Source of the DNA: Luscinia megarhynchos
Lineage: Eukaryota > Chordata > Aves > Passeriformes > Turdidae
Assembly (NCBI GenBank): GCA_034336665.1
Contig: JAPFBE010000002.1
Span: 33,459,406 to 33,523,405 of the forward strand
DNA length: 64,000 nucleotides
Direction of reading: 5' to 3'
The notes beneath the pieces are model-generated. The model saw only the letters and a list, made by a program, of their open reading frames with translations, searched no databases and was not told the origin of the DNA. Below are positions 11,513 to 24,344 of this stretch, in pieces (positions within the stretch are counted from its first letter, which is position 1; every line of letters starts with the position of its first letter). A program made the translations under genes and the position numbers.

Positions 11513-14500
11513 TTGAAATCAAACATATTCATGTGTTTGTTTATGTTAAAAGCATATGTTTATGATTTATGTTCCCTTCCTTGATACTTTATTTAAGCTA
11601 ATCTGCAGACAGGGTCCTAATTAGACCTGAATTGATAAGCCCAGAGCTCATAGCACTACTTACACAAAACCATCTGACAGAGATGTCAAACTACACCATG
11701 TAGGGTATGTGAAAGGGTAACTGCCCTCAGTCTATGAAAAAGAAAACTAAAGAAAAAGAATGCATGCAGTATTTCAAACTGAATGAAGATCCAGAATTAA
11801 TTAGGTACAAACTTAAATGTGAAGTGTTTTCTTTAAGACTCACATGTGAATTCTGGAAATGAGAAATGGAATAGAGGATGTGAAGTATCAGGTAAACACC
11901 CCAAAGCGCCAGCAAGTTTATGGGGGCTAGAGCCTGAGGAATCCAGAATATGGGAAAAAGACCATGGTGTGGGAAAGAGGATGAGAAAGAAGACTTTCTA
12001 AGATGGCAAGATGGAAAAACATCATTGTCTAATCAAATGATGTAGTAGAGATGTTAAACAAAAACCTATACTTTAACTATTTGTAAAAACTGCACTTGCC
12101 CTAGTTGAGCTAATCTGTACAGAAATGTATACACACTTCTATCATCCATATTTCTAAATGGTAAGTACTCCTGAAAGGAAAGCTCCCTTCTCTGCAGTTG
12201 ATATTAATACAATTTTATAGTTATTTACATATAGATACAAATAAAAATACATGCAAAATAACTTGCAAAAGTGTCAAAAAGTGTTGCTTCAAATACTTGA
12301 GAAGCGTCCACCATATGGAAAGTTGTGTCTGTGGGAGTCTAATTCAAGAGAAGCAAGGAGAACAGATGTGTAGACTGAACTCAAAGAGAGCATAAGTCTT
12401 TAAAGAAAAAAAAATTCATCCCATATTTTGGAATTAAGAACACACTTAAATGTTTCTAATTCCAAGAATAACTCTAATCTCAATAGCTTTTTGTGCATCT
12501 AGAAGCCACTGTTTTAGATAGCATACTCTTTTCTAAAGAAAATATCACTCATCCTAAAGCATATATGAAAAACAAAAGGGAAAGCTTTGATTCTAACCAG
12601 GAGATATAGAAGGTCACACAGCAAGGCAGTATGACAGTGGTGATAAGAGGGCAGACTTTGCTTTTTACAAACACCAAGCCCAACATTTAGTGATGCCTCA
12701 GTTGATTTTGCAGCAGGACAGCATGTGATGAACAAAATTGCTCCTGGGTTTTTGCAGGCTATGCCAGAAATCAGGGACATCACAAAGGAACTAGATTTCA
12801 CATTAGGTTTCACATTATGCATACATGAATTCAAATAATGCAAGTAGAGCAATTACAAGACATAATCCAGCCAGCTGAAAAGCTGTATCTTAACTGTGCA
12901 GTTATAGCTGAGGTATTCCAGTCAACAAGCATTTAGCTAGAGGCAACTGTGCCTCAAAACAGAACATTTTCCAAAATTAGTTTTGAAAAATAGGCCCTTG
13001 AGAGGTACTTTTTTAGCTACTTCATGATTTAAATAAGGTGACTTGTAAAGGTACATCTATTGCCCCAAGATTTGCTGATACTCACAAAAGACAGAGCTGT
13101 CCTAGTTAAGAATCTGGAGCCTTTGGCATATTATATGAGTTATACGTAATTTAACCTTTAACAGCATATTTTAAATCACCCATATAAAAAAAATCTCTAC
13201 AGTAACCACAGAGCAATCACATTTCTTCTAAACTATCTTTAGACCTGCTTTTCTTTTATTCTGTTGTCCTTAGACAACTCATTTAAGTGTTGTTACAAAA
13301 AAAAATACTTTTAAATCCACGGCAAGATTGTTTTTGCCAAATCATTAAACCTTTCCTAGTAATTTTGGGTTTGGAATAAGATGGAGAGGTGTCCACCTTA
13401 AATGTTATGCATTTACCAGAAAGACCTGTGTAAGTATCACGGAAGATAGATGTAAATATAGAGAAGAAAAACAAACTTCCATGAAATATTGACTTCAGTA
13501 AACTTCTGTAACCAGCTAAATGCTGAGAGTAGAGACCATTGTGTACTTGTTTTCCTCTGTGTACATCATTACCCAGTTTATATATTCCAATCCTGACAGT
13601 GCAATTTTTTTCTTAAAGTTGAGGTTTACATGCTACAGGATGTGCTCATATTAACATTTTAACTCAGATCAGGAGCTTAATTTTGAATCCAGTTTTCCAA
13701 TTGTCCCTGCGTGCTGTGCTTTGCTATTAGATATTCTATATTCCTTTAAGGTGACTAAACTAGGACATGCACACATAATGCACTTTAACTATTAAAGGGT
13801 AGTCTAATGTGACAGCACATTAGAGTTCCCCTAAAATAAAATCCTTGGACATGCATATTAAGTGGATGTTTACACTAGCTCTTCTACTGAAATGCTCAAG
13901 CTGAATTTTAATGTACAGGTTCTACAGGTAGTGGAGATGTAGCCAAATTTTGTCTAAATAAATATTCCCTATGGAGTATCTCTACCTCTTTGCATTTACC
14001 TTTTATAACAGCATGAAATAATCACTCTGTTCTAGAAATAGCTCTAGAAAGGGCTTCCTTAATAGGAAGATAAGGAAATTCTTCTCTATGAAGGAAGAAC
14101 TGTAGGCCTAGATAACATGATTTTGCTCTTAAAAAAGCTTTAAACACAAAATAAAAGATCATCCAACTTAAAGATAGGACCTTGAAGTATTCTGAATGGC
14201 AATTACTACAGATGCAAGTAGTAACACTGTGTTTATTTCTCAAAATTTAAATATGCCTTCAATTGAAAGAAACTTAAGGAATGAGAAATCTGAGACAGCC
14301 AGTCATTTCTTGATATTTGCCATATATATATATACACACACACACCTCACCACTCTCTGGTTTCTCTGATTGAGCATACATACTCTGTATGTTTCCATGT
14401 TTCTGCCATTCATACCAGTGAATAGCAAAATTTGAGGCTCCCTAGGAAAAAACTTACCAGAAAAAAAATTTACAATTCATTTTTTTAAATGCTGTTTTAC

Positions 14501-15292
14501 CTTAAGAAAATGGATTAGGCATAAATCTGCAGATATCAGTCTCTGCATTAGTCATGATGTAATAACTTATGCATCTTGTGTGAAACTATCTGAGATAATC
14601 TAACTTTGCATGTTAAGTTCCCTCTTCCAGATCAAATATGAGAATTAATTAGTAAATGCCTTGAAAAAATACATGGAATTTATTTGCTATCTTGTATTAT
14701 TAGGAGTTCCACCTATCAAAGATTATGTTTTGAAATTCAGTGGGCTTTGTCAGTATCTAATGAACTAGAAGAGCTTATTTCTTATTACTCTGCCATAACT
14801 CCAAATCTGTGAGCAATACTGGATCTTAATCACATCTCAGACATACTTCTTCCTAAAACTGCACAGGAATGCTAGTTAATGCATGACTCCTCCCTAGAGA
14901 TCCTGCTCCAGATTCACTGTTGTTGCTCTCTTCTATCTCCTGCATCCACTAAGCTGTTCTGACTGCTCCAGCTGGCAGCACACAGGGGGTCAGCAGCTAC
15001 TCCCCTTATTTTATGCTCTGGTCTCATTGTTTACTGAAGCAGCAATGACCAGCTTTAGAGAAACCTTCATTGCTGAAAGGAAGCTTCCCTCTCCTCCCCA
15101 GAAAGTCATGGTAAAACATGGTTAGGAGGAAATTGGAGTACCTGACAGAAGGAAGTCTAAAATCATGGATACAGAAAAAAAAATTGAAAACACTGGGTAA
15201 CTTCAGGGGTAAAAGTCAAAAAAGACAAGTTACAATTAAAGAAAGGACTGAAATCAATCATATAGCACTAGCTACAGAATGTTATGGACATT
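11513..15292. other. AT-rich non-coding stretch; small TA/CA microsatellite at 14.32 kb
   Basis: Unique AT-rich DNA. A compound (TA)n(CA)n run lies at about 14322-14346. A somewhat GC-richer patch at about 14880-15090 is unexplained. The 95-codon plus frame at 15118-15405 runs into the LTR that starts at 15293 and has no recognisable domain. Confidence 0.5.
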
Positions 15293-15862
15293 TGTCATGC
15301 TTTTCACCATCCAAGGGCCAAGCTCCAGGCAGCCACTTGCTCACTCCCCCACCAGCGGAATCAGGGAGAGAATCAAAGGATAAGAATAGAAAACTCATGA
15401 CTTGAGTTAAAGACAGTTTAATAGGGAAAGCAAAAGCCACCCATCCAAGAAAATCAACACAAGGAATTCATTCACTGCTTCCCAATGGGCAGGCAGCTGA
15501 CCAGCTGTCTCCAGGAGAGCAGGGCCCCATCATGCACAAAGATTATTTGGGAAAACAAACACCATCACTCCAAATGCTCCCCCACCCCCTCCTTCTTCTC
15601 CCCACCTTATATATGAGCATGATTTTATATCATCTGGATCAGTTTGGATCATACCTCCTGGCTGTTTCTCCTCCCAGCCTTCCATGTATCCCTAACTTCC
15701 TTCCAGCATGGCAGTACAAAAAGCAGAAAAGGTCTTTGCTCTGCTCAGCAATAACAAAAACATCTCTTTATCATCAACTCTGTGTTCAGCACAAATTCAA
15801 AATACAGCCCCATACTAGCCACTGTGAAGAAAATTAACTCTACCCCAGCCAAAACCAGCACA
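15293..15862 (-). mobile_element. Solo ERVL-type LTR
   Basis: A complete LTR of about 570 bp of a kind widespread in bird genomes, reading right to left. On the minus strand it opens TGTGCTGGTTTTGGCTGGGG and closes ...GCATGACA, so it has TG/CA ends. It holds a TATA-like ATATATAAG (plus-strand 15606-15614) and an ATTAAA poly(A) signal (plus-strand 15417-15422). The flanks are ACATT on the left (15288-15292) and ACATG on the right (15863-15867), a 5-bp target duplication with one mismatch. No internal retroviral sequence adjoins it, so it is a solo LTR left by recombination. The family assignment is from memory of bird LTR consensus features. Confidence 0.88.
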
Positions 15863-16533
15863 ACATGTAAGAAATGTTTATAGTTGCAAGCACAAAAGGT
15901 AGAAAAACATCAAAAAATTAGATTTACACTGAGCTTTTCATTTGAATATAGTCCAGTGCTGTAGGATTATGTGATAAAGCTTATCTGCACACTCACAGAG
16001 GAGCAGACAATGGTAGGAGAGAAAGCCCAAATAATCCCCCTGCCAAGCTACTCCCAGGCAGACCACACATGGGCCATCAGCCCACTTGCAGGAGCCCAGA
16101 AGAGCACAAGGATACACAGGGAGCCCAAATGAAGGCCTCCCAAAGGATGAGCACCTTGTCCAGGCACCTCCCTGGTGGTCCCAGGGGAGACATCCTCTCC
16201 AGCAAGCAGGTGGGAAAGCAGCCCCCACGAGCCATCAGGAGCAGCAGGCCAGTCACCTTTCAGACCAAGGGAGTGGATGCCGATGTTGGGGACGTAATAT
16301 CAAAATCTTATGAGTGCCTAGCAAGTAGTTCTGGAACAATAGATGAAATAGAGATGTTGGCAGTGTTTCACATAGACACTGAAGATAGTTATCTTAAGGT
16401 TTGAGCCTCTTCCTTTGTTTAGATAATACCAGATGCCACAAATACCAAAGAACCAACAGACATCCTGTCCCAAGCCTGGCAGGAAAGGTCTGAAGATAAG
16501 GGTTACAGATAAGAAAGCCATAAAACATGGTAA
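15863..16533. other. Unexplained block between two LTRs, GC-richer at 16.03-16.30 kb
   Basis: AT-rich at both ends with a GC-richer core at about 16030-16300. The core has overlapping open frames on both strands (111 codons plus, 96 minus), rich in R, P, S and W and without a domain I recognise. It could be a remnant of a retroviral interior belonging to the LTR at 16534, an unknown repeat, or host sequence. I see no polypurine tract, zinc knuckle or protease motif. Confidence 0.4.
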
Positions 16534-16846
16534 TGTAGTGATTCCTATAGGTTGCATGCAAATATTAGGAAATTAGTATATTATATTAGACTGGTTATTG
16601 GAAATTGGAATATTCATCATCGAAGAATACTTATTGTATTGTAAATGGAAAATCGCTCTCTTGTCTCTTGTCTCTTGTCTCTTGTCTCTTGTCTCTTGTC
16701 TCTTGCCTCTTGCCTTCTATTACCTCTGATCTTTAAACTCTCTCTCTAAGCTCTCTCTTATCACCTCTCTCTTACACCCACACCTTATAATAAAATAGAA
16801 ACCTGAAGAACAGAAGTTCCTGAGTCTGTCCTGGGACCATCCAACA
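16534..16846 (+). mobile_element. Probable retroviral LTR, plus orientation
   Basis: The segment opens TGTAGTGATTCC and closes CCATCCAACA, giving TG/CA ends. It carries a TA-rich region near 16576-16590, a tandem heptamer array (16657-16712), a CT-rich run, and an AATAAA poly(A) signal at 16789-16794 followed by about 50 bp that would be the R/U5 part. This order (U3, promoter-like AT region, CT-rich R, AATAAA, U5) is typical of bird ERV LTRs. The flanks (GGTAA left, ACCAA right) do not form a convincing target duplication. The ends may therefore be slightly wrong, or the element may be partial. Confidence 0.65.
16657..16712 (+). repeat. TCTCTTG heptamer tandem array
   Basis: Seven perfect copies of TCTCTTG (16657-16705) are followed by one variant, CCTCTTG (16706-16712). 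It lies inside the LTR at 16534-16846, in the CT-rich stretch before the poly(A) signal, so it is an expansion inside a mobile element rather than host minisatellite. Confidence 0.95.
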
Positions 16847-19800
16847 ACCAAACCCCCACATGCCTGTATCTATAGATGGGTACAGATATATAGATGTCTG
16901 TGTGTGTGTATGTACAGTATGGTAACAAGTGGGCCTCCATCCTGCCTAGCCCAAGAGGAGAGCAAGATGAGGCCACTGGTGCTGTCTATGCCTCTGTGGG
17001 TGCTCCAGGTTTCTCTGTGATCAGTGTGGACAGCCACACTGATGTGTATATGTGGGGCATATGTGGGCTTGTGTGTGTGTGTCTCCTGGGAGCATGTCTT
17101 CAGTATCAATACAGGGAGATCTGGGCATGCAGAACACCAGCAGCTTTATTCCTCTTGGATCCAGTATGACACATATACCTCTAACAAATACCTTTTCTTA
17201 TTTCAGCTGATATAAAAGTTAGTTTAATCTGATATAGTTTTCTGTCTTGAAAAAAATATTAAAAATATTTTTACAAAAAATGCCGTGATCATTAGCTTTC
17301 AGGAGAGCACCAAGGAAGGAGAAAGGAGGTATCACTTTTTTGTTGTTAAATTTGATATGCTTTGATAAAGCTGCTCCAACTTCGGACAAGGTTTCTCTGA
17401 AAATATAAAAACAGAAAAGCATATTGTTGAAGGGTGGTTCCTGGAAATATGCAGTTCCTGAAAATTTACATCTCAATGAAAGAGCTGTAAAAACCCCCTC
17501 AGGCTGATTTCAAAGGCTTTGCAGGAGTGGTATCCCAAAGAAGATGCGTGAAGGACACAATCAATCAGAGTAACCCTTACTTTTTTCAGTATGTTTCAGT
17601 TCCAGGTACATTGAAGAATATGTTTAATCTGAGTGCTTTCATCACCAGATTTTCAGTACTTTTATTAAATCAAAATGTATGTGGAGGGATTTAGAATGTA
17701 GCTCTTCCCTTACTTCCACTAAATATGTAGATCAATATATAACAGATAGTCTTTGAATTTTTTTTTAAGGCATAATATCAATTTTATTGCATGACCTATA
17801 ATCTATAGTGGTAAAACCCTCTCTCTGTCATAGAAAACAGGAGCTTGTAAAGAAATGGTACATTTAAGGTAATTAAAGTTTACTCTTTTCAGTCTTCCTT
17901 TTAGAAGAATAGATAAAATAGGGACAGATATCATTAGTGGATTAAGAAAACAACCACTCAGATCTGAAAACCTATTTTAGCTTAAAGTTCATTGATGAAA
18001 TCCCTTCAGCTTCACTGAAATTATTTGTTATCAAAAATTAGCTTTTACACATATATATATATGTAAAATAAATGTGCAAGTGTTTTCAGGATAGGCATTC
18101 AAGTCATTTCTGTGCTCCTCAGTATTGATTCCCTGCTTACAGGAGTCTGTAATAAAGTGATCTGTTCAAAATTGGTTTTATCAGCACTGCAAGGTACAGC
18201 TCCCTCTCTTCAAGCTGGCAATTATTTTTAGGTGCCCTTACACATACCAAGAGAATTTTAGTTTTGTAAAAGATACAAGAAAGGAAAATCAGACCCTGAG
18301 GATTTTCCCTTCACTGAAGTATATAACATCTGGATATGCTGATACATAATAGCTACTTCCTAATAGTGACCTCGTACTTAGCATAAGATGAGAAAATGTG
18401 ATAACAAGCAGAAAATATATGCTAACTTTTTTTCAAAAACAATTTTTGGGGGAAGGGTAAATTAGGTTAAATTGTAATAAAAGTGTATCTAAGATAGATT
18501 TCACTTAAGTCAAATGAGTAATATTGCTGGTGTAAAAGGTGATGGTCCAAATACATGCACAATTATATATTACTAAATACAGTTAATAAAATGCATGGGA
18601 AATGAATGAATAAAGAAGAAATATATATTTAAAGGTAATTCTTTCAAGTTATGTTTCCCAGAGTGGTGTTCGCTAGGTGTGCTCACTGTCTTCTACCAAA
18701 CCAAAGCAGTGGACAGGCTGGGAAAGTGGAAATGGATAAAAACCACTGGTTGATTTGGTAGGATGATCTGTGCTTTTCTCCCATGCTGTTAGTAGGAGGA
18801 TGCTAAGCCTGGTTTGGTATGGAAGTTTCCTCCAAATACCTCTAATGGAACTCATGTGGTCCAAGAAACTAGAAAAAAAAAGGGTACTACTATGACAATA
18901 ATTAATAAATAAATATGTAAAATACGAGAAAAAGTAAATACCACAGTAATGTGACCTGCAGATGGAAGAACCAAAAAGATTCTGCTAGTAGCCCTTAAAT
19001 GAATTGAACATTGCCCATAATTTAAATCCTGTTTTCCATGTATGGTTTCAAATTCTTCCTATGTACTAAGTGCCTCCTGATTTCTAGCAGAAGTTACATG
19101 ATAAGAGGGTATTATTGGTTCATCCCACATGAGCTGGATTTTGAAAGAAGAGTAAAGTATTATTAACCTGGAGTTTAAGGAGATAATGAAGAGAAAAAGC
19201 ATAGTTGGTAGGTTTGAAGCTTGGAAAAGTAGTAAAAGGCAAAGAGAACAGGGGGGTGAAAGTTTTTCTTATAACTGTTTATCATTAAATCTTGCAAAAA
19301 AAATAATTTTAGGATCCGTATTATACCAGATGTCAATTTTACAATTTTGCAATAAGATCAGAATCACCCTATGAAGGAAATTTAATATCCCCCAAAACTG
19401 ATGGCAAGTTACAGTATTTCTGGTTAAAAATCAATGACATTATACTGTGTATTACAGTAGTTTATATCATCATCCATTTATTAACATCCACAAATACTGA
19501 AATTAAATTACTTGTGCCCATCTTACAAGAATATTTGCTGGCTGTAGACTACACATAAGTCTCTTAACTTTCCAGGTGTAGTCATGAATCTTGCATGAAA
19601 TCAAAAAATCTCAGGGTTCTGTCATCCCTTGTGATATTTTCTGCTAGGAGCATGCCCTCCAGAAATGGCACAATATCAACATGATTGGTTTTATTTTTTA
19701 TACTCTAGCCTTTACATTTTTAGATGCATGTATTAGTATTGCTTACATGTGTCTTTATATCCTCAGGGACATTTCATGTTGAAGGGTTATTGCATATGAA

Positions 19801-22800
19801 TTGTTTTCCCTTATGGCCAGGATCTGCCTCATTGCTGATTTGTCTTTAGTATTAGAACCTGCCCTATTTTTTTTGACCCATATTGAGAAAATAGAAATCC
19901 CAAAGGATGGATGTTATTACAATGCCCTCATAAGCCCAACCAGACTCCCTTATCCTAAATCCATTTGGCCCATTCCTTCTGTTATGCAGTTACATAAACC
20001 TATATTTGGTTCCATGAAGGGTGTTAGCACTTTACTGCACTAGCCTGTAATTTTCCAACCTTGATCAGACCCAGCCCAAGAACCTAAGAACGTTTTTAAT
20101 GGGCCTGCATTATTAAAACCATAGCAGAAGTCTTTATATCCTTGCTTAAAAGTGCAAAATTTCTCCACCATTTTACACGAGTCAATTTTTCAATAACTCA
20201 CTTGCCAGTTCATGTATCACCTCTGTATATTTTAGGCAACATCATTGTCTTTCTTTTCCCCTGTGTATAAATGAAAACCACACACTTTCTTTTTATCTGT
20301 GTTTTTCTCCACGTGCTTTAAACTGCAAAGATCCTTTCAGATCTGCAAAATCTCATGCACCTGTCACATAAAATGATTTTATCTGTTGTGTTGGATTTTT
20401 TTAATAACATGAATACCCTTGACATCTGAATTGCAGAAATAAATACAGGAAGGGCTATTCTGTTTTCATTCAGCAATTTCCATCCCGACCATCCAGGGTA
20501 ATAACATATTTTGATATCAAACTTGAATCCTTTTTTTTCCTCTACCAAATGCTTTCTTATTACTGAACTTGATATGCTTGTGCTTTGGGACACCAAAAGA
20601 CTTGCTAATTCTGTTGATCCTTTATTTCTTGGGACTTGAAAGATCTTTAAATGTCTGCAGAATATTTTTTAATTTGAATTAAATATGTGTAATTAAAATA
20701 GTTCTAAATGATGAGCTTTAATAATATACAAGCACCAAATGATTTGGTTTAATTTGCATAAGCCCCTAGAAGCTTTTGGACACCTGTTCAAGTTTAAATT
20801 CTGTGATTATGAAATGGGAAGCTCATACAAGAAAAGATGTTGGCAAATGCTTGAAGCCGTTCTTCTTTGAGCTAAGCTGCTTCCAGCAAGAAGCAGTCTT
20901 TAATGAGAATTTCTGCTGCTGAAACAAGATTCTCTAACATTCTGGTTTTTTTCTGAGTGGTACAGGATTTCCACTTCCATTGGAATTTGAGCCTAAAATC
21001 ACAGCACAATTTGGGAAAGACAGAATTTTGAAGGGACATAAATCTAAAGAAAATGACCAAAATTTCCACTTTCTCAAATGCCTGAATTGGTTGGTAGGTA
21101 TTTCCTACCCTGGTCACTGAATAAAAGCTGTTAGTCCTGATATGTTTTCTTTAATCTTAACCAAATACAAATTTTCCTATTATGTTTTAAATGCATATAT
21201 AATATGTAACCAAATTGAGAAATTGGAGGGGAAGGGTGTAGTATTTTTAAGGTATGAGAGCAATGAGAAAAAGTCTAAAAGTCTTTAATTAATGATGCTT
21301 CAAGTTTTCTCTATAATCAAGTCCTATTTGTTTCTCTTTGTCCTTCATTATGTCCCTAGATTCCTTGTGAGGTACAGACATCTTTGAACACTTCTTGAAC
21401 CTTCTTCCAAATCTCTCTGCTCTTGCCTTGTGATATATCAATTCCTACATTGTTCCTAAGTCTCAGATATTCAAACACTGAGCAGGGGTTATTTAGTTTC
21501 TATTTTAGCAAAGTTATCCTCGAAGATTTCCTTTTCCACTTACAAAAATGTGTGGAAGGAAGGAAGAAAATAAAAGGGAAAAAAAACCAGAAAGTGAAGG
21601 ACTTGGAGTTTCTGTCAAACCAGAAACCATTCTTTGTTACTTTAGCTCATACTGGAGGTCTCAAAATCTCACAAGTCGAAGATATTAAGACTTGCAGGTG
21701 ATTCAGCCTGTGTGGAGGATGGAGCCACTGAAAGTCCAGCTTGCCAAGCTTTCTGTGACACCTGTGGGTTTGCTGCGTGCACGAGGAGTCACTGGGACAG
21801 CAGAGGCAAACATGCAGTTTGTAGTGTGGCATCTGTCTGACTTTATCCTGCATGAGCTGCTTTTCTATGGAGACAAGGGATTTTTTTACAGGTAAGGCAT
21901 TTTTTGATAGAAAATAAGCTGGAAAATTCTTGTGACATTTTGCTCAGGTCAAGCTGTCTTCAGCAGAGGAATTTAGCAAGCGTCCCAAGGAAAAGCAGAG
22001 ACAACATTGGTAGATGATAATGTAATATAAAAACTACAAATTCCACATTAGTATAATATATAAATGCATAGAAGTTCCCAAATCACCCATAACTAGAAGA
22101 TCAATCAGTTTTTCCTTATTTTAAAGACTGTGTCTATTCATGAAATTTATGGACATTTTCTTCAATGAGTCTTCTGTAGTTTGGGAAGTGAGATTCTTCT
22201 CATTTGTTCATTTGCAAGTGACTGTGTCCAGTTACTAAATGCTGGGAGATTTTTATATATATGTGCCTAAATATCTCGAGTATAAATAATTCACATTATT
22301 TCATTTTCATTCTATTGAAAGTCCTACTAGACTTGATACTTACAGGAGTTTAGGCTTCAAAACAAGTTCAGATCAGGAACTGCTGTGTTTAATTGTTCTT
22401 TGATGGCCTCTGCTGTCATGATGCAGAAAGAGGTGAATTAGAAGTGATGTTAGTCAGTGAGCCAGCACAGGGATGTGTGGCATGTATGTGTGTTGCTCAT
22501 CCTCTCTCTCTATTGCAGTATAGAGGTGGCATTTAATAAACCTAAAGCAGTAGTCTCATCCTTGTGGAGGAAAACAACCTCTGTTATATTTAATCCCACC
22601 AGGCTGTCTGGCTGGGCTGGATCAGACCCATTATGCAGAATTTACACAAAGACAAACTAACATAGTCATATTCAAATTTTTAGTTTTATCCACAATCCAA
22701 CTGCTGTCTCACTTTTCACTGGCAATAACAGTCATGAAGCACATTATGGCCATTTTCAGGAGCATTAGCTGTCCCACAGATTTTTATTTGATACTAAACT

Positions 22801-22933
22801 GATGCAGTTTGTTTGTATGCAGTGTCCATGAGCACTGAGAAGTACACTGAAGCCAAAGAGCTACTTGTACACTTAGTATGGCCTGCTGGACTTTGGTCCT
22901 TTTCTTGCTGGCTTGTTGCTCATAATCAACCTC
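16847..22933. other. Non-coding stretch with no recognisable gene or element
   Basis: The first 300 bp hold TG-rich short repeats (about 16880-16915 and 17070-17085) and a moderately GC-rich piece to about 17165 with no family I recognise. The rest is AT-rich unique DNA, including a TA run at 18051-18062. The slightly GC-richer patch at about 21650-21860 has a 68-codon minus frame and a 67-codon plus frame with no domain. I see no RNA gene, LTR or CR1 tail. Confidence 0.45.
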
Positions 22934-23060
22934 AGAACCATGGAATATCCTGAGTTATAAGGGATCCACAGGGATTCTCCAGTCCAACTCCTGCCCCTGC
23001 ACAGGAAAAACCCCAAATCACACCATGTGTCTCAGGATGTTCAATAAATAACATCTTATA
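22934..23060 (-). mobile_element. CR1 LINE 3' tail fragment
   Basis: Opening with AGAACCATGGAATATCCTGA, it runs through AGTCCAACTCCTGCCCCTGC and AATCACACCATGTGTCTCAG. This is the reversed 3' end of the same CR1 subtype as the copy at 39906, which shares the AATATGCTGAGTTAGAAGGG and CACACCATGTGCTCAAGAGC blocks. It is cut off after about 125 bp. Confidence 0.85.
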
Positions 23061-23479
23061 TAACTTCATTGAAAGTTTTTTGCTTGTATTTTGCCTTCAC
23101 ATGCTCTCCAAGATCTTTCTTTTCATTTGAAAACAAAAGAGGGATTAGAAGAACTACGACAAAGTTTTCAACACCTAGAATTACGTTCCCTGTAGTGTCT
23201 TAAAATGCTGTACTTCAGGGATGAGAGAAAAGTAGATTTCAGTTCTAGATCTTTAAAGCACACAAATATAATTAAAAGATCAGTGTAGACTTCCTGAATG
23301 AATTTTTTTTGTTTGTTTTTTGGGGGTAGGGTTGTGTGACCAGCAGACCCAGAGCAACATTCACTTTTGTAAATATATTTCAGTTAATATTTTAGAGTTG
23401 GTGTGTATGAGAACTGAAATTAATTGGGGGAAAAAAAAAAAAAAGAAAGATAAACAAAGAGCAAAACAAACCTTGTTAT
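23061..23479. other. AT-rich spacer with poly(A) run
   Basis: AT-rich sequence containing a T-rich, G-rich patch near 23307-23330 and an A14 run at 23431-23444. No gene or element is recognised. Confidence 0.4.
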
Positions 23480-23579
23480 CATGCACCTTCTGTCCTTGAC
23501 TGACTCTGTTGATTGCTCCTGTTGTTAACATGCACTCTCTGCTCTTGTTGAGACTGCTCTTGATTGAGTCTGTTCTTAA
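23480..23579. repeat. Two-copy tandem duplication, about 50 bp
   Basis: Copy 1 (23480-23528, 49 bp) and copy 2 (23529-23579, 51 bp) abut. Both begin CATGCAC, both contain a CTCTTG/TTGATTG block, and both end TGTT(G/C)TTAA. They differ by a few substitutions and small indels, so the duplication is not recent. Confidence 0.7.
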
Positions 23580-24344
23580 CAGTCCTTGCTCACATTGATA
23601 TTGTCATTTGTTCCTCTAAGGAACAGCAGTACACTGAAGATTACTTGTGTGCCTGCCACTGGGAGAAGCATCTCATCTGAGGAAGGACTTACTTTCCAAT
23701 CCTTCACTCACTGAGAATTGAATGTTTCAACCTCAGTAATTTTGATCGGATTCGCAGTTTAGGTGTTCAGATCAATGGTTTAAAAGAAGCCCATTTTTCA
23801 GAAAGTGCTGAAAATGTGAACCCTGGGGATTTTTTTCAAGGACAAAAATGCGTTGCCAAAATTGTGGCAAGTGGAATTAACTTGTTTGGAAGGAGAGGGG
23901 GTTGTTTGCTACTTTAAAGCAATGTATTTTTTGGCCAGCAGTGTCTGTCAGGTGCCGAAGAGGGAAGAAATAAATGTCCTAGTGAAGGAGTTGTGCTCTT
24001 TTGTTTGTATGTGTTTATCCAACATAATCCTCTCAAATTGCAGCAGATTACAAACTAATGCTTCTAGAAGTGTATTTCCTTCTGTCATTGTTTTCCATTT
24101 CAGTGGTATGTGAAACATTGGGCTACTATAAGAGAGTCAAATCAAACTGTTACGTTTATTTTATTATTAATGAGGTTCCTAGGTTTCTGATTCCTAGGAA
24201 AAATGTTTACAAAGATCTGTTAGAGATAGTATAGGCTTGTGAATTTTGAAAGAAAGGGATTTTGAGGGGGTTGGATAGCACATATCCAAGTCCTTCTTTA
24301 CCCTCCAGTATATTCAAAATGTGAATTTACCAGCTATTTTTAAC
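23580..24344. other. AT-rich non-coding stretch
   Basis: No gene, RNA or mobile element is recognised. The 86-codon plus frame at 23853-24113 has no domain or exon context. Confidence 0.4.
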
